From the NCBI GenBank assembly GCA_964016985.1, contig OZ024831.1, forward strand, positions 22,186,609 to 22,250,608: a stretch of 64,000 bases of DNA, given 5' to 3'. Shown here one piece after another: positions 22,316-34,764 of the stretch (the first letter of the stretch is position 1; every line of letters begins with the position of its first letter). Source of the stretch: Anodontia alba. Its lineage: Eukaryota > Mollusca > Bivalvia > Lucinida > Lucinidae. The notes beneath the pieces were generated by a model that did not search any database, was not told the DNA's origin, and saw only the letters and a list, made by a program, of their open reading frames with translations. A program made the translations under genes and the position numbers.

Positions 22316-23137
22316 TCGGACAGGTATTTTGTCAAATTTCGCATAACTTCGCAAGAAATATTGCCCCCGGGTATGATCATACGACTCCCGAGTAACTTTA
22401 CAAAACTTCACATACCACATACTTTACTCGGTACTTGCGAGTGTTGTCTGCCGAGTATATGTGTTACTCGGAATTATTCCAAGTGTTTTTGGGATGTTCG
22501 TGAAATGCCGAGATTCAGAGTAAAGAGTTTTTTGGTTCTTTTACCTGAGCTGTACTGTAGCTAGCCACTAAGGATTATCAAACTAATATTTTATGACTGA
22601 AAAAATGATTATACTTGAATTCCGTAATGAATAACTAACATTTTGGGGTAACAAACTGGCTTTTACTGTGTACAGTCTAGGCAACGAGGGTAGACTTGGC
22701 CAGGTATAGTGAAAACGCTGGTTATGCAAGTTTCCAATGAAACAAATTATTTAATTTTTTGGAAAATGGTTTCTTTTGTTTATTCTAAAATTTAATGTTG
22801 CAACATTGTATATGCTGGATAGTATTCAGAATTTTCCCTTGAAAATGCCCAGCCAAGACTGGCTGGGGAAATTCTGCATTTTTGACAGCTATGTCCCTCT
22901 GAAGTTAAGTGGTAAATATCAAAATAAAGAAAAGCCACTTAGAAGTCAGAGATGACTCGGGCTCTAGGGTCATGTTATTTTCTGGGTTAAAACAAAAATA
23001 TATAATCATACTTTCAAAACTACTCTAAAGGTAGTATTTTCATATTACTTCTGTTTTAATTGGTTAAAACAAAAAAAACACACCAAAAATCGTAATGATC
23101 CGTGTCCCTGTGGACATACATAGCCACAAGGGGTTCA

Positions 23138-23335
23138 GGACAACTCAGCCCAAAGACAAGTCGGCCCAGGACAACTCGGCCCATAAAAAAGTCGGCCTAA
23201 GACAACTCGGCCCAAGTCGTCCCACTTTCAGAAGACAACTCGGCCCAAAATGCCCAAATTGCAGAAGACCACTCAGCCCATAAAAATCAGACCAGGCACA
23301 TGTATTTAACTAATTGGATGGTGGGGGTATTTGGG
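23138..23335 (+). repeat. Outer subterminal-type array, left arm (gacaactcggccca motif)
   Basis: Six good and several decayed copies of gacaactcggccca are spaced 15-33 bp apart, ending in cagaccaggcac and aattggatggtgg. The order of motifs and spacers is mirrored at 28235-28440, so the two are arms of one inverted repeat about 5.3 kb across. Confidence 0.75.
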
Positions 23336-23525
23336 ATTACCAAAATCCAATGTTTACCGGAATCTACCGGAATCCAATATTAATTACCGAAATCCAACTA
23401 TATTATCAAGTTTACCATGATTTGTGTAAATTTAGACATATACAATGTTAAATAATATTAAAACAGATAATATGGCTAAGTTTGGAAGAATGTTTTGGAA
23501 AATAACGATTTTATTAACGTTTTTT
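23310..23525. repeat. Inverted repeat arm matching 25080-25430
   Basis: The segment (ccggaatccaatattaatta, ctatattatcaagtttacca, gtttggaagaatgttttgg) is the reverse complement of 25235-25425. A second, shorter copy lies at 25080-25225. Confidence 0.7.
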
Positions 23526-23989
23526 ATTATTTTCATAGGTGGAGTTACTTCCCTTCGTAGCTTTGCTCTGTGACGGGTATATACAAATATGGGGAAACAG
23601 CGAAACATTACTTTTAGTCTGGGCAGATAACGAAAGAGGGCAAATAGAGACTAAAATATAGCAAGACATGTTTTACACTTGCACTGTTTTATTCCACAAT
23701 TAAGTAATCAATTCAATGTAATGAAAGCTCTCTTTCTCTCTCTAAACAACTTAAAGTATATAAAAACACAATGTATATTCAAATATCAACTTATTAAACT
23801 AAACAATTTGAAGAATCAACCATATATCTGCCACGTCATACGAAAACGTGTCTTCAGACATATGTGGACAGCGAATGCCCAGCTAGTAGACTGCGCGGAT
23901 GCACAGCCTGATCAGGGTCTTCACTGTCTGCTAACAGACTCATTGGATACTGCAAAATGTATGAATCGAGATCAAAGGCCCAGATGAGA

Positions 23990-24085
23990 CTGCATGCAGG
24001 GCAACTGGAAGATGTCCCTGCGGGCACACAACGTTGATGCGATGTTCCTAAGACGCCGTTTGCCCGTTGGGGTGAATCCGTACAT
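23990..24085. repeat. Decayed half of the widespread H palindrome
   Basis: gcgggcacacaacgttgatgc and cgtttgcccgttgggg resemble the termini and arm of the H element at 44937-45045. Confidence 0.35.
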
Positions 24086-25079
24086 TTTGCACATGTTCAA
24101 AGGCACTTTTTTAGCTTGACGCTCGTGTCATAAATTTAACAATGCCATATGAAATAGAATAATTGTAAACACATATTGTAAAGCAGTAAACTCAACTCCA
24201 GAAATAAAATAATTAATGCAACTTTTAATGTATAAAAAAAGCGAATGTCTATATAGAGAATTCTGAAATTGTAAACTTGATAGATTTTTAAAATATTTAA
24301 AATTATATGTTAACCAAATTAGAAAATGGCACAAAACTAAATTGATATCTGCATACACATTATATAATTATATACAATAATTATATACAATAGCTGAAAT
24401 ATATTAACCCATTTATAAAAATATATAAGCATATTACTGGGCGTCTGATCTAGGACTACACTATTTGAGTTCACCAGGCTTAAATAACTATCTACCAGAC
24501 ATAGGTATATAACACACAGAATCTGTAACAACCCTCCCTGTACCAGGATCGGCTAAACGCCGCATAAGGTTGTTATTGGTTATATGCGCACAAAAAAGGT
24601 GTAGACCCGGATCAAACCCTTTCAGGGAAAAATAAGAAATAACAAATTGTCGTCTGTTGAATTAGCCATGGGTAAGCTTATACAACTTTATTTAGTTTGT
24701 GTGGGAGAGTTTTTAGTTTGTATGTAATTCAATGCCAAAATGAAAAAAAAAAAAAAAAAAAAAAGACCCTGATCAGACGCTGTATTCTGTGTCATCTGCT
24801 GAATTACCTCAGAAAATGGTAAAGGTTAAGTTTGGACAAATCCATTTAAATGAAGTATTTGTGGGAGAGTTTTTACAATCGTTAGGCTACCGATTTGCAT
24901 GCAGTTATATGCAAAACAAAACCAATACTATGCTTTATCTCTTGACATTTCATGCTTGATATCGCCTCCAGTGGAGACAATTTGCAGGAAAAATCAAAGC
25001 TTTATCTATTGGAAAAATATGAAAAATATTTCGCTGTGTTCCCCCTTATTTCTATGTACCCGTCACAGAGCTAAGCTAT

Positions 25080-25430
25080 TCCAAAACTTGGACATATTAT
25101 CTGTTTATATATTATTTAACAGTATATATGTCTACATTTACACAAATCATGGTAAACTTGAAAATATAGTTGGATTTCGGTAATTAATATTGGATTTCGG
25201 TAGATTCCGAAATTGTAAAAAACGTTAATAAAATCGTTATTATTCCAAAATATTCTTCCAAACTTGGCCATATTGTCTTTTTATATATTATTTAACAGTG
25301 TATATGTCTAAATTTACACGAATCATGGTAAACTTGACAATATAGTTGGATTTCAGTAATTAATATTGGATTCCGGTAGATTCCGGTAAATATTGGATTT
25401 CGGTATTCCCAAATACCGGATGGTGGCACT
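25080..25430. repeat. Two direct copies of a segment inverted relative to 23310-23525
   Basis: attatttaacagtatatatgt and aatcatggtaaacttga...ggatttcggtaattaat appear twice about 185 bp apart. Both are inverted with respect to 23310-23525. Confidence 0.7.
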
Positions 25431-25959
25431 TTTATTGCTCTGTGCCTGATGAATTCAGATAGTGAAACAAATTTGATCACAAGCTAAGGGAGATAAATAT
25501 ACTTATAACCGCATCCTCCCATCACGCACACATGCAATGTGCACGTAACTCAAAGGTCTCAAATCAAATGAGCCACGCCAGTAGCCATTTCCTTAAAAAC
25601 TATTGGCTTGTATTTATACAGATCATGTCGGCAAATAAAAGAAATTATTTAAACAAAAGTTGGCAATTTCTTATTGTTAAAACTTATAACACTAATCATT
25701 ACCTTTGTCGGTTAAAGGATGACAATTAACACTTTTGTTGCGAATTAACTCTTAGTAAATTTCAGTTCTTGTCGTTAATTAATCAGTTAGCTTAACATAT
25801 AATTAAATCAAACACTGAAATAGTTTAGGTTTGAATTAAATGATTAAAGGAGATTAACCGCTGATTACTGATTAAAGGTGACTAGCCGCTGATTACCGCC
25901 GTTCATGAAAGTCTCAAGATCTAATATTTTTTTTTTTTTTTTCACTTTTTTCAGGACTG

Positions 25960-26222
<263 letters not shown>

Positions 26223-26307
26223 GGGTGAGTTGGATGGATTTCACGCATTTTTGTTTTCAACATTGAATAAATTATTTCGGTCACTTACATTAACTTGCTT
26301 TGGTAAC

Positions 26308-26450
26308 TGGTCAACTCGTACCTTAGTCAACTCGTACCTATTTTTGGTCAACTCGTACCCGTTTTCTGGTCAACTCGTACCTCCCAAGTCAACTCGTACC
26401 TACTTTGGTCAACTTGTACCTAGTTTGGTCAACTCGTACCTCTTAAAAAA
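26308..26450 (+). repeat. Inner subterminal-type array, left arm (ggtcaactcgtacc motif)
   Basis: Seven copies of (g)gtcaactcgtacc are spaced 16-22 bp apart. An equal set of seven lies in inverted orientation at 28011-28125. Confidence 0.8.
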
Positions 26451-26474
26451 GAGATAGTGGATGGACAGAAGAGT

Positions 26475-26477
<3 letters not shown>

Positions 26478-26556
<79 letters not shown>

Positions 26557-26578
26557 TAGATAGATAGATAGATAGATA
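26478..26578. repeat. (GATA)n microsatellite, second array
   Basis: GATA units include a cagacagacaga patch like that in the first array. It runs directly into a SINE body. Confidence 0.95.
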
Positions 26579-26789
26579 AGTTGATCATGAAATATTTTCT
26601 AAGGGCATTCTCTCCCTTCCGCTGATTCAAGATAGGCAGTTGTCAGTTTCTGGCGAAAGAATGTGCACAATACTGGTTAACCGCTTAGAGGACTAAGCCT
26701 GCCCAGTAAACGTGTGGTTAGGTAAACTGACCGCGCTCGACATGACCCCATTGGGTGGACTGGGCCTTAAAACATCAACACAAACAAAC
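26579..26789 (+). mobile_element. SINE body without tRNA head, set between GATA arrays
   Basis: From gttgatcatgaaatattttc to cctt-aaaacatcaacacaaac it matches the SINE at 45138 from its gatcatgaaat point to the tail. The tRNA-like head is absent and GATA repeats take its place. Confidence 0.8.

Positions 26790-26863
<74 letters not shown>
26790..26863. repeat. (GATA)n microsatellite, third array
   Basis: It starts exactly at the SINE 3' tail, which suggests that it grew from the tail. Confidence 0.95.
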
Positions 26864-27104
26864 GACAAACAGTGAAGACCCACATTAGATGCCACAGAAG
26901 GCTGCTTCTGATCAGGGTCTCCACTGTTTGCAAACAGTTCAACCAGTTCAACCATTTTTATCTAAAGAATATCTGAATCACTAGCCTTTCTCTGAATCAC
27001 TAGACTTCCTTAAAATTGAAATTAGAATCTTCTAATATATAATGTGGGGTAAATTATTCAGTCTATAAATGGGTTACAGTTTTGCAAGTCTCAACAACTC
27101 AAAG

Positions 27105-27330
27105 GAAGTTTTTTTAACACTTTTGCATGCTGGGTAACAAATTCAGCAGATGAGATTTTGATATATTTTTTCTTACCCTTTCCAAGAAAATAGGATTTGA
27201 CACTTAATGCAGATTGTCTCCTAAGGGGATAATTTGCATTAAGTGTCAGATCTTATTTTCTAAGAAAATGTAGAAGAATCACTTCAGTTTGTCGTCTGCT
27301 GAATCTGCCCAAAGCTTCGTAAGTGTTAAA
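27105..27330. mobile_element. MITE family F
   Basis: The ends aacacttttgcatgctgggt and gctgaatctgcccaaag...agtgttaa flank an aagaaaataggatttgacac palindrome. Confidence 0.6.
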
Positions 27331-27409
27331 GTCAAAGTATTCAATGATATTCAATGACTGTAAGCAAACAATGAATACATCTCTAGATGTATTTATTTTT
27401 CAATCATGA

Positions 27410-27557
27410 TTTTTAATATTTTGTTATTTCTCCATGAAATATATGTTGTGGCAAACCATTAGAAGTGAGACGCTTCAAATGAGTATCCTCAGCATATGTT
27501 TTCGTGGAGAAATAAGGACAATATTTATCTGGATATTCCTCTTTTCTGGAGCTATGC
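27410..27557. mobile_element. MITE family A, diverged
   Basis: tatatgttgtggcaaaccat and the mirrored tcctcagcatatgttttcg identify the family. The left terminus is decayed. Confidence 0.5.
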
Positions 27558-27689
27558 GGAATGCTTTATGTGCAGGCAGATCTAAGCAAACACTGCTAAC
27601 TTACTCCCAGCTCATGACTTCGTTCAATTACAGATGACTCTGGTTATTTTGAAGTTCAAGGGACTCTGAAGTACAAGATATTGGTATCT

Positions 27690-27905
27690 CGACGTATCAG
27701 ATTTGCAGAACTGTCAATCACAATAGCAGCAGAAAATAATTTTTATTTTCTTTTTCATACAATAAAGTCTTGACATTTCATGTGAATCATCTGTCTAGCA
27801 GATGCTTCGGATGATAATGTCAAGACTTATTTTCTCTGAAAAAATAAATAAAAAGATTCAAAATGTTGTCTGCTACAAATTTTGCTTGGCGCTTTAAGGG
27901 TTTAT
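27690..27905. mobile_element. MITE family F/E-like
   Basis: A taaagtcttgacatttcatg...ataatgtcaagacttatttt palindrome is followed by ttggcgctttaagggtt, the family E type end. Confidence 0.5.
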
Positions 27906-28010
27906 GAATAAATAAATCAAACAATCACATTTCACAAATTAATATGTAATTTGACAATTGAAATAAGATACTAAGATACGACAACCCAAAATAGACATGA
28001 TTTGAAAAAA

Positions 28011-28130
28011 GGGTACAAGTTGACTAAGGTACGAGTTGACTGAGGTACGAGTTGACCAAAAGTAGGTACAAGTTGACTATGGTACGAGTTGACTAAGGTA
28101 CGAGTTGACTAAGGTAAGAGTTGACCTGAA
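28011..28130 (-). repeat. Inner subterminal-type array, right arm (ggtacgagttgac motif)
   Basis: Seven copies of ggtacgagttgac(t/c) are the reverse complement of the motif at 26308-26450. Confidence 0.8.
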
Positions 28131-28234
28131 AACGCTTGCTATAACCATCAGATGTCATTTAACTTAGAATATGTACTTTAGTGATCTGATCTAAGACATC
28201 TGCATATGCTTTTTATTCATCATGTACAGAGCAA

Positions 28235-28440
28235 TAAAAGTACCACCATCCAATTATTTTTAACACATTAAGAGGTGCCTGGTCTGAATTTCATGGGCCG
28301 AGAGGTCTTCTAAAGTTGAGATGATTTGGGCCGAGTTGTCTTCTGAAATTGGGACAACTTGGGCCGAGTTGTCTTGGGCCGAGTTTTTTTATGGGCCGAG
28401 TTGTCCGGGGCCGACTTGTCTTTGGGCCGAGTTGTCAGTA
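28235..28440 (-). repeat. Outer subterminal-type array, right arm (gggccgagttgtc motif)
   Basis: It mirrors 23138-23335 motif by motif, including intervening spacers and the gcctggtctgaa boundary and accaccatccaatta outer block. Confidence 0.75.
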
Positions 28441-28449
28441 ATTCAGCCA

Positions 28450-29455
28450 CAAGAATTGTGCTGCTTTAAATAACCATTTATGTTTACCTGGATTCCATCA
28501 AATGTATGGTTTAATTATATTGATCAATGATAAACATGTGGAAAATTACCTTCAGGAAATTTCGGCGTTTATATATATACTGTGGCTCGATTGTAAACAA
28601 TGTACCCTGTATCGCGTCTAATTTGATAAGCGTCTCATGACAAGGATGCATTTTTTATAAACAGCTGCAATTTCAAGAGAATACACATCTTTCAAGTAAA
28701 GGTTCTTCAAAATACAAATTAAGAAAAAGGTGTATTTTTGTAAAATGCATTTTACTAAATAGCATCTGTAATAAAACTCTCATATATGCGATAATAACCT
28801 GCCGCTCAGCTCCGCAGTTTTAATTTATAGCTGACCATTCAATCGTCTTCACGATATAGACTCCGGAAGTGGGCTAACCTTTGATCGGGAAGGAAAAACA
28901 AATTCGCCTTTTCTAGATAACGCGGCGATTTGTTTGATGTTTAGAATTTAAGAACACTTTTTTATGTAAGCATTGGTGCGTTTGTGAACAGAAGGCATAT
29001 AAAAGCAAATCTAAAGCGGAAAAAAGGTGCATATCCATACTGTTATTGTGGCAAAATATATCAATTCGACTGTAACACAAATTCGGCAAAAACTTCTGTA
29101 AATGTAGTAGTTTAATTTGTAACAATGTTTGGCTGACATGCTATAAAATTAAAAAAAAAAAAATGTTGCGTTAGTCTGAGTGCTCAGTTCAGATATAGTA
29201 TGAACAGATGATGTTTCCTACTTCAGGATCACCAACAGCGACTGCGGATGGCTTTATACCCATTATCCGGTGAACAGATTTAACCTGAACAGTGCCAATA
29301 CCTGGAATGGATATGCATTACTGGAACAGACATAATTTTTGGCACTTTTTTTTTATTTCATGTTTTGTTTACAAAAAACCTACAAAATATTTAAACATTC
29401 AAATACGACTTGGCACAGAAAGCGGAGATTTAACATATAAGTAAAAATATATATA
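28450..29455. other. Gene-free interval
   Basis: I find no exon, RNA gene or recognisable repeat. A slightly CpG-richer patch around 28800-28930 (gccgctcagctccgcag...cgcggcgattt) could be regulatory but has no supporting transcript signal. Confidence 0.3.
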
Positions 29456-29499
<44 letters not shown>

Positions 29500-29502
29500 T
29501 AC
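29456..29502. repeat. (TA)n(CA)n microsatellite
   Basis: About 16 TA units are followed by seven CA units. Confidence 0.9.
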
Positions 29503-31850
29503 AGGGATTCAGTTTGAAGTCGCTATCGGCCATAGTCTGTTGAAATTTCCAGATGTCCGAAACTTTTCTGACCTGGTTGGACAAATTGTCCGATTGCCAT
29601 TTTTGGCATGTAATATATGGATTGTTTACAGTTTATTTTCAATGCCGATCTTTATTTTGTAAAACGACAGATGATTGGTCAATCTAAGATGTACTGGACT
29701 GCTTATCAAACATTATTGATTTTTTTTTTGTGATTTTCGGTAATGCCCGTTAGTTTTTGCATCCGCAAACAGAGTGAACCAGTCTAATTTGTTTGGCCGA
29801 AACGTAGATAAGGCCGAATCCTCTTTGAGTTACTTCCCTTGATCTCATCAAGTTTGTTTACATGTGACACCACATGCGAGGCAAAATATTGTACTTGTGA
29901 TTTTGTAAAGGGCTGGACATAACATCGCACAAAAACATGCCCCATAGAAAGCAACAAAAGTTGACATTTTTCATTCCGAAATCAAGTAGTGACCAAACGG
30001 ATTTCTGCAAGGGAAAAGGCGATAATGATGCCAGCCCCCACCCACTGCTGAATCCACAGTTATGGTAGCGATATATGAAAACGAAAACGGCGCCGATATT
30101 AAATAGACCAACCGGGTTCGACTTCAAAGGCAATTTCAGCGGTAATATCAGTGGAACTGGTTTATTTCATTGACAAAATAAATTAGTATTGACAAAATCA
30201 AGACTGTTTTTGTGCCAGACAGTTTTGATAAAATTTCAGCAGCGAATGTGAAAACGGCACTGATATCAGAGTGACCAACCGGAAGTTAGGTTGGTGGTGC
30301 ACGGCAAGGTTGGCTGCTAGTGTAAAATAGGCACCAGTACACTGAAAATTAGCACAGAACAGAGTAGAAATATGATTATCAATGTAAGATTAAATAACTT
30401 TTTCTGAATGCATAATCTATTGAAAAATGAGGCCATATTAAAAATTAAACACGCGTACATTTTTTGCTTTTATTTCTCCCCATTTATTTTTGCTATTTCA
30501 GATATAAATTCATATTTTAAAAGAGATGTTCTGCAGAAACAGAATTAAGACACTAAGAATTGTTTGAGATGAAGTTTTATGGCCCATTCAATACTGTTAA
30601 GGTCATGCCAAGTTGTTCAGTTAACCTACATACTTTTCCTGGGCTGGCCTAGTCCTCTAATTTCCCCTATTAGGCCTCTAGACTAGGGTTAGCTGTGCCT
30701 AGTTTCCTATCAGTGATAATGACAAAAAACAACATCTTTTTATGTGTTTAAGGGTATATAATTATATATCCTATGTTCTTTTGGAAGCGTAAATTAATTA
30801 ATTCCATTCAGTTCATATCATTCATTCCTTCTGTCAATATCAGTCGTCTCTAAATGATGTCGGAGCAAAATACTGGGCAAGCAAGTTTTTTCACTAGGCA
30901 AGTGAAAAAAAAATATTTTACTTACCCAGTGGACAAGTGGAAATATTTTTTATTTGTCAGCCCCTGCTTGAGCCCATCCTGAAGTTTCACCTTTAACAAC
31001 AACTCGTTTCTGTAGAAAAGAAAGGAATCTGTCCATTTGAGAGTCTTCCCGCCAATGCCTTAACGAAACATTTTGCTTTTTTCATGAGGGTGTGTGTCAG
31101 AAGTCTTTTCGAAATCCAGAGTAAATGTGTCCACCTGTCCTTCTTTGTTTAAGATTTTTACCCAATCAGTGATAACAAAGGTTGGTGTTCATCCAAGTAA
31201 GCTATAACATTTGAGAAACAATATTTTCAAACAACTTACATGGCACGCATGTCGGAGACACAGGGCGACTCTGGGATAGAGTCATGAACAGTGAAGATAA
31301 AAATGGGTCAGTCGCACTTCAATGGGCATAAATCAATGCCTAAAACATTTCGGTTCACCCTCTCCTTCATTTATCTAGCTATCTGTATGTATAGTCTGTT
31401 GAGTTTACTAATTAAAGCAGAGAATTCACGAAAGTATCGACGCAAAACGGTGTCTGTATATTTCCACATCCCAGTTAGTAAAAAAAAAAAAAAAATCCAA
31501 TTTATACCGAATTGACGAGTATCTATTATTTTTAACGGCATAAAACAGAAAACAGCACATACATACATGTTAATAATTGTAACCTGGACCTGAAAAAAAG
31601 CGATTGTTGTTTGAAGGCCCCCCAGCCGTCCCACCCAACACGCACACACACGCTGCCAGATCTCGACGTGCCCTTTCTAAGTAGGTTGAAAACAAGCTAA
31701 TAGCTGAATATGTGTCGAACTTTGTTGTTTCTAAGATATAAACCATGTTCAACTTGGTTTATTTCACAATAAAATAGCGTAGAAAGAAATAAAAATCTAA
31801 TGATAATAACAATCCTTATTTCTCTCAGACCCGACATACCAAAACCTGCC
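29503..31850. other. Gene-free interval with one SINE scrap
   Basis: No supported coding exon is found. The 30570-30680 stretch (atggcccattcaatactgtt...ctgggctggcctagtcc) is a reverse-oriented SINE 3' fragment. A repeated phrase (ggcgccgatatt...accaaccggg and ggcactgatatc...accaaccgga, near 30088 and 30253) hints at a decayed duplication. Confidence 0.35.
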
Positions 31851-31856
31851 CCCCGC

Positions 31857-31862
31857 GCCCCC

Positions 31863-31912
<50 letters not shown>

Positions 31913-31998
31913 TTCTTCAGCCAAATAAGCTTCATGAGTCACTGTTGAGTTAAGAAATCTACAATGAAGTACCTGCCCCCACTCCCCGCCCCCACCAA

Positions 31999-32029
<31 letters not shown>

Positions 32030-32830
32030 AAAACAAAAAACACTCACGCAAGAAGTTTCGTTGCAGTTTTAGCCTTGTATGGAATGCTTTTGGTGTATGT
32101 GCAGTCTGGATGTAAAAGTGCAATAATGTTGTCCATTTTGCCTGCGCCGAAATTAACTCTGAATTTCCAAGGCTTGTATGTGGGTAAGGAGTACAGGGGG
32201 TGAAGTGTGGGGTGGGGTGGGGGGAAGGGGCGGGAAGGGTGCTCCTCTTTGTTTGCTACATAGCCTCGGTCCCAGCATCTAGTGTTTACCAAATGAAAAT
32301 ATACAGTACATCAGCAATACAAAAAAAAAAAAAAAAAGAAAGAAATCCGGTATAGCCATACCAAACAAAAATATCTGCAGATATTAGCATACTCAAAAAA
32401 ATATTCCCCTTGCTTTCTTTTTACAAAAGTGTGGTTTTCATTTATTTGTCCTGTATAATGATTTTATAAGCAACATGTGCTTTAAATAGTTTCCAGCAGT
32501 AGCTGTGTTTTTACTTTAATAGCATTGAACTGAATGGCATTGAACTGATGCACAGCACAAATAGAGCTGTTAAAATTAAATAAAACAACTTATCAGTTCA
32601 ACAGAAGGTTTTAACTCCGATTCTTACAATGCCCAAACAAATACCGAGAATTTCGATAGACCCCCCAAAAAAATAGTCAGTTTTGAAATTGACCCCTCTC
32701 GCCGCCCCCCCCCCCCCCCCCCCCGCCAAATACCTACAAATGGCCGATACAAAAAAAAAAAAAAGCCACCTTTTCCCCAAACCCCAAAATAAGCAAAATT
32801 CACAATTCTACTCCCCCCCCCCCCCCTCCC
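31857..32830. repeat. Cluster of poly-C and CA tracts
   Basis: Poly-C runs occur at about 31857-31879, 32705-32724 and 32814-32826, with adjoining (CA)n at 31880-31904, 31999-32024 and 32832-32847. No coding exon is seen between them. The Gly-rich open frames here come from these tracts. Confidence 0.85.
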
Positions 32831-33033
32831 ATACACACACACACACAAAGTCCTAGCCTATGTAGCAGGCAAAATTCAGAGTGCACCCCACCTCCCCTGG
32901 GATGTCAATTCATTAAATAAATTAAAATAATTTCAACAATATCCCCAGATAATATTATGAGTCAGTCTCTAAGGAGTCAGTGTCCCGTATTTCAGAATAC
33001 ACTTTACAAAGACGGAGTTGTTTGTATTCGCAT

Positions 33034-33149
33034 CAAAGGGGCTTATAACCATTTCTTTTAATAGTACAGATTGCCTATATATATTGAATAGATACACAAT
33101 ATATATAGCCAACCTTTACCATTAAAAGAAATGGTTACAAGCCTCTTTG
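33034..33149. repeat. Palindrome with ~29-bp outer arms
   Basis: caaaggggcttataaccatt...ttaat and its near-complement flank a looser inner stem containing tatatatattg / caatatatata. Confidence 0.7.
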
Positions 33150-33169
33150 ATTTACAAAGCGTAGTGGTC

Positions 33170-33414
33170 TAGTCTAAGACGACATTTACCGGCAAATCCC
33201 GCTGAATAGCACCCAGTACCAGAAAATCTATCGGGGCAGTATTTATATGTCGGCACCGTAACGTCACGCGCTGACTATCAAAAGCACGTGGGGTTAGTAA
33301 ACAAATAGCGATTATCTGGACAAGACGAAAATTAAACTGCCAGCAAAACATCATTTCCGTAAATTTTATTTGGATTTTAACATATGTTGATAGATTTATA
33401 TTCCAACAAACGAG
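33170..33414 (+). promoter_or_regulatory. Candidate promoter and 5' UTR exon of PIKFYVE
   Basis: CpG density rises sharply here relative to the AT-rich flanks. The stretch holds a CRE-like gtaacgtcacgc and a CACGTG E-box (near 33285). At 33414 it ends in ACGAG|gtaggt, a usable splice donor. The first coding exon of PIKFYVE has an acceptor about 0.9 kb downstream (34351), so a non-coding first exon must lie upstream, and this is the best-placed candidate. The assignment is an inference from position and composition. Confidence 0.3.
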
Positions 33415-33636
33415 GTAGGTGGAGACCTACTGGATTTTATTGCAATAAAGCATGTTTTCAGTCAAAGAATTGATCGACGTCGGCCCTCTCCCGCACGGGA
33501 GAGGGAAATTTGGGATTTTTGTCAGCGATGTTACTCTGGCTTTCAAAGACCCCAAATCAATAAAAAGGCTTTGAACAGCCAGAGAAGGCTCGGGTTACGG
33601 AAGAACCAGCTGCCATTTTGATCTAGCTGAATCACT

Positions 33637-33640
<4 letters not shown>

Positions 33641-33734
<94 letters not shown>
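33641..33734. repeat. (TA)n microsatellite
   Basis: About 45 TA units run with one ca interruption near the right end. Confidence 0.95.
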
Positions 33735-33961
33735 CACATGTATGATTGAAATCCTGCCATTAGTGTCAGATAACACAGGTAATAGCAACAAATTGATTAT
33801 AATTGATAATGATTATCGTTCATTCACTTTGAACCAATGAGCAATTATGAAAATCCAACTGTTCTCATCACTATGTAACAGACTACATGACAGAAATAAT
33901 TACAGAATCATAGTCCTATACACACATACAAAACAACAGCAACAGCAAAAGAAAACAAAAA

Positions 33962-34075
33962 ATTCTAGATAAGATATTCTAGATATTTTTCTTCTCGAAA
34001 ACAAATTGTGGGTACTCATTACAAGTGCCTCTTTACAGAGGCTTCTGATAAGTACTGTACTACTAACCCTAAGTA
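33962..34075. mobile_element. MITE family A fragment
   Basis: gtgggtactcattacaagtgc and a mirrored cttctgataagtact are retained, but the right half is lost. Confidence 0.45.
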
Positions 34076-34275
34076 TTGGGTTACCTTATCTTCATATAAT
34101 ACTTCTCCTGATATTTGAAATAGTCCATTCTCTACCTCTTGGTGTGTCTGAAATGGTGCTGTTTGAGTGGCAAACAGTGTAGACCCTGACCAAATGCCAC
34201 ATTCTGCAGCATCTGATCTGGGTTTACACTGCTTGCTCAGGCCTGTCTGTCCCAATATCTAGGGTTCTTATGGTA
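34064..34275. mobile_element. MITE family B
   Basis: It begins accctaagtattgggtta and ends gtcccaatatctagggtt, with the ggcaaacagtgtagacc core. It lies about 80 bp upstream of the first coding exon of PIKFYVE. Confidence 0.65.
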
Positions 34276-34351
34276 TCCGTATGTTTCATGGAGAAATATG
34301 AAAACTGTTTACATTATTCGAAGCAGTGGTCATCTTTTTTTTTTCTTTCAG

Positions 34352-34498
34352 GGTAAAGTATTACTGGAGTGTGTGATTAGCCATTACTGATGTCATTATG
34401 GGATAAAACACCATCGACTCTCACATCGTTCACACCTCTTAGCTCAGAGGTCCAGGCCTCTGGGAACTTTCTCACAAGATGGTTTCGTAAAGGAAAAG
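34352..34498 (+). CDS. PIKFYVE: PIKFYVE exon with start codon (N terminus)
   Basis: The acceptor tctttcag|GG precedes 38 bp of 5' UTR, then ATG at 34390. An in-frame TAG at 34378 supports this start. It encodes MSLWDKTPSTLTSFTPLSSE through FLTRWFRKGKG, which resembles the Ser/Thr/Pro-rich start of vertebrate PIKfyve. The donor is GGAAAAG|gtaagt, phase 1. The gene product is the 1-phosphatidylinositol 3-phosphate 5-kinase that converts PI3P to PI(3,5)P2 on endosomes and lysosomes in the Fab1-Vac14-Fig4 complex. It controls vacuole size and endolysosomal traffic. This exon lies in the disordered N-terminal tail. Homology at this exon alone is weak; the identification rests on the FYVE and DEP exons and on matching phases. 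Confidence 0.75.
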
Positions 34499-34764
34499 GT
34501 AAGTTCATTGTATCTTATTTGCCCAAAATATTAGATATGCTAGGACAAACTATAGATCCAGAAGCATTGATCTGGGTTGATTTGGGTCTTCACTGTTTGC
34601 AATACACTTGGTACTTTTTAGAATATCTATCATCAGTTGTCAAACAGACTTGAATTCTTCAGATTTTAGTAAGCATGGATTAACTCATTTTAGTCTGGAG
34701 AAACCAAGAATGGTAATTGGCAAACAGTGCAGACCCAGATTGGACACAGCAGAATGGTCATTTT

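Noticed and set aside
26308..26450. CRISPR-like array (ggtcaactcgtacc repeats with short spacers)
   Set aside because: Spacers are 2-8 bp, repeats are 14 bp, the genome is eukaryotic and an inverted partner array exists. It fits transposon-type subterminal repeats better.
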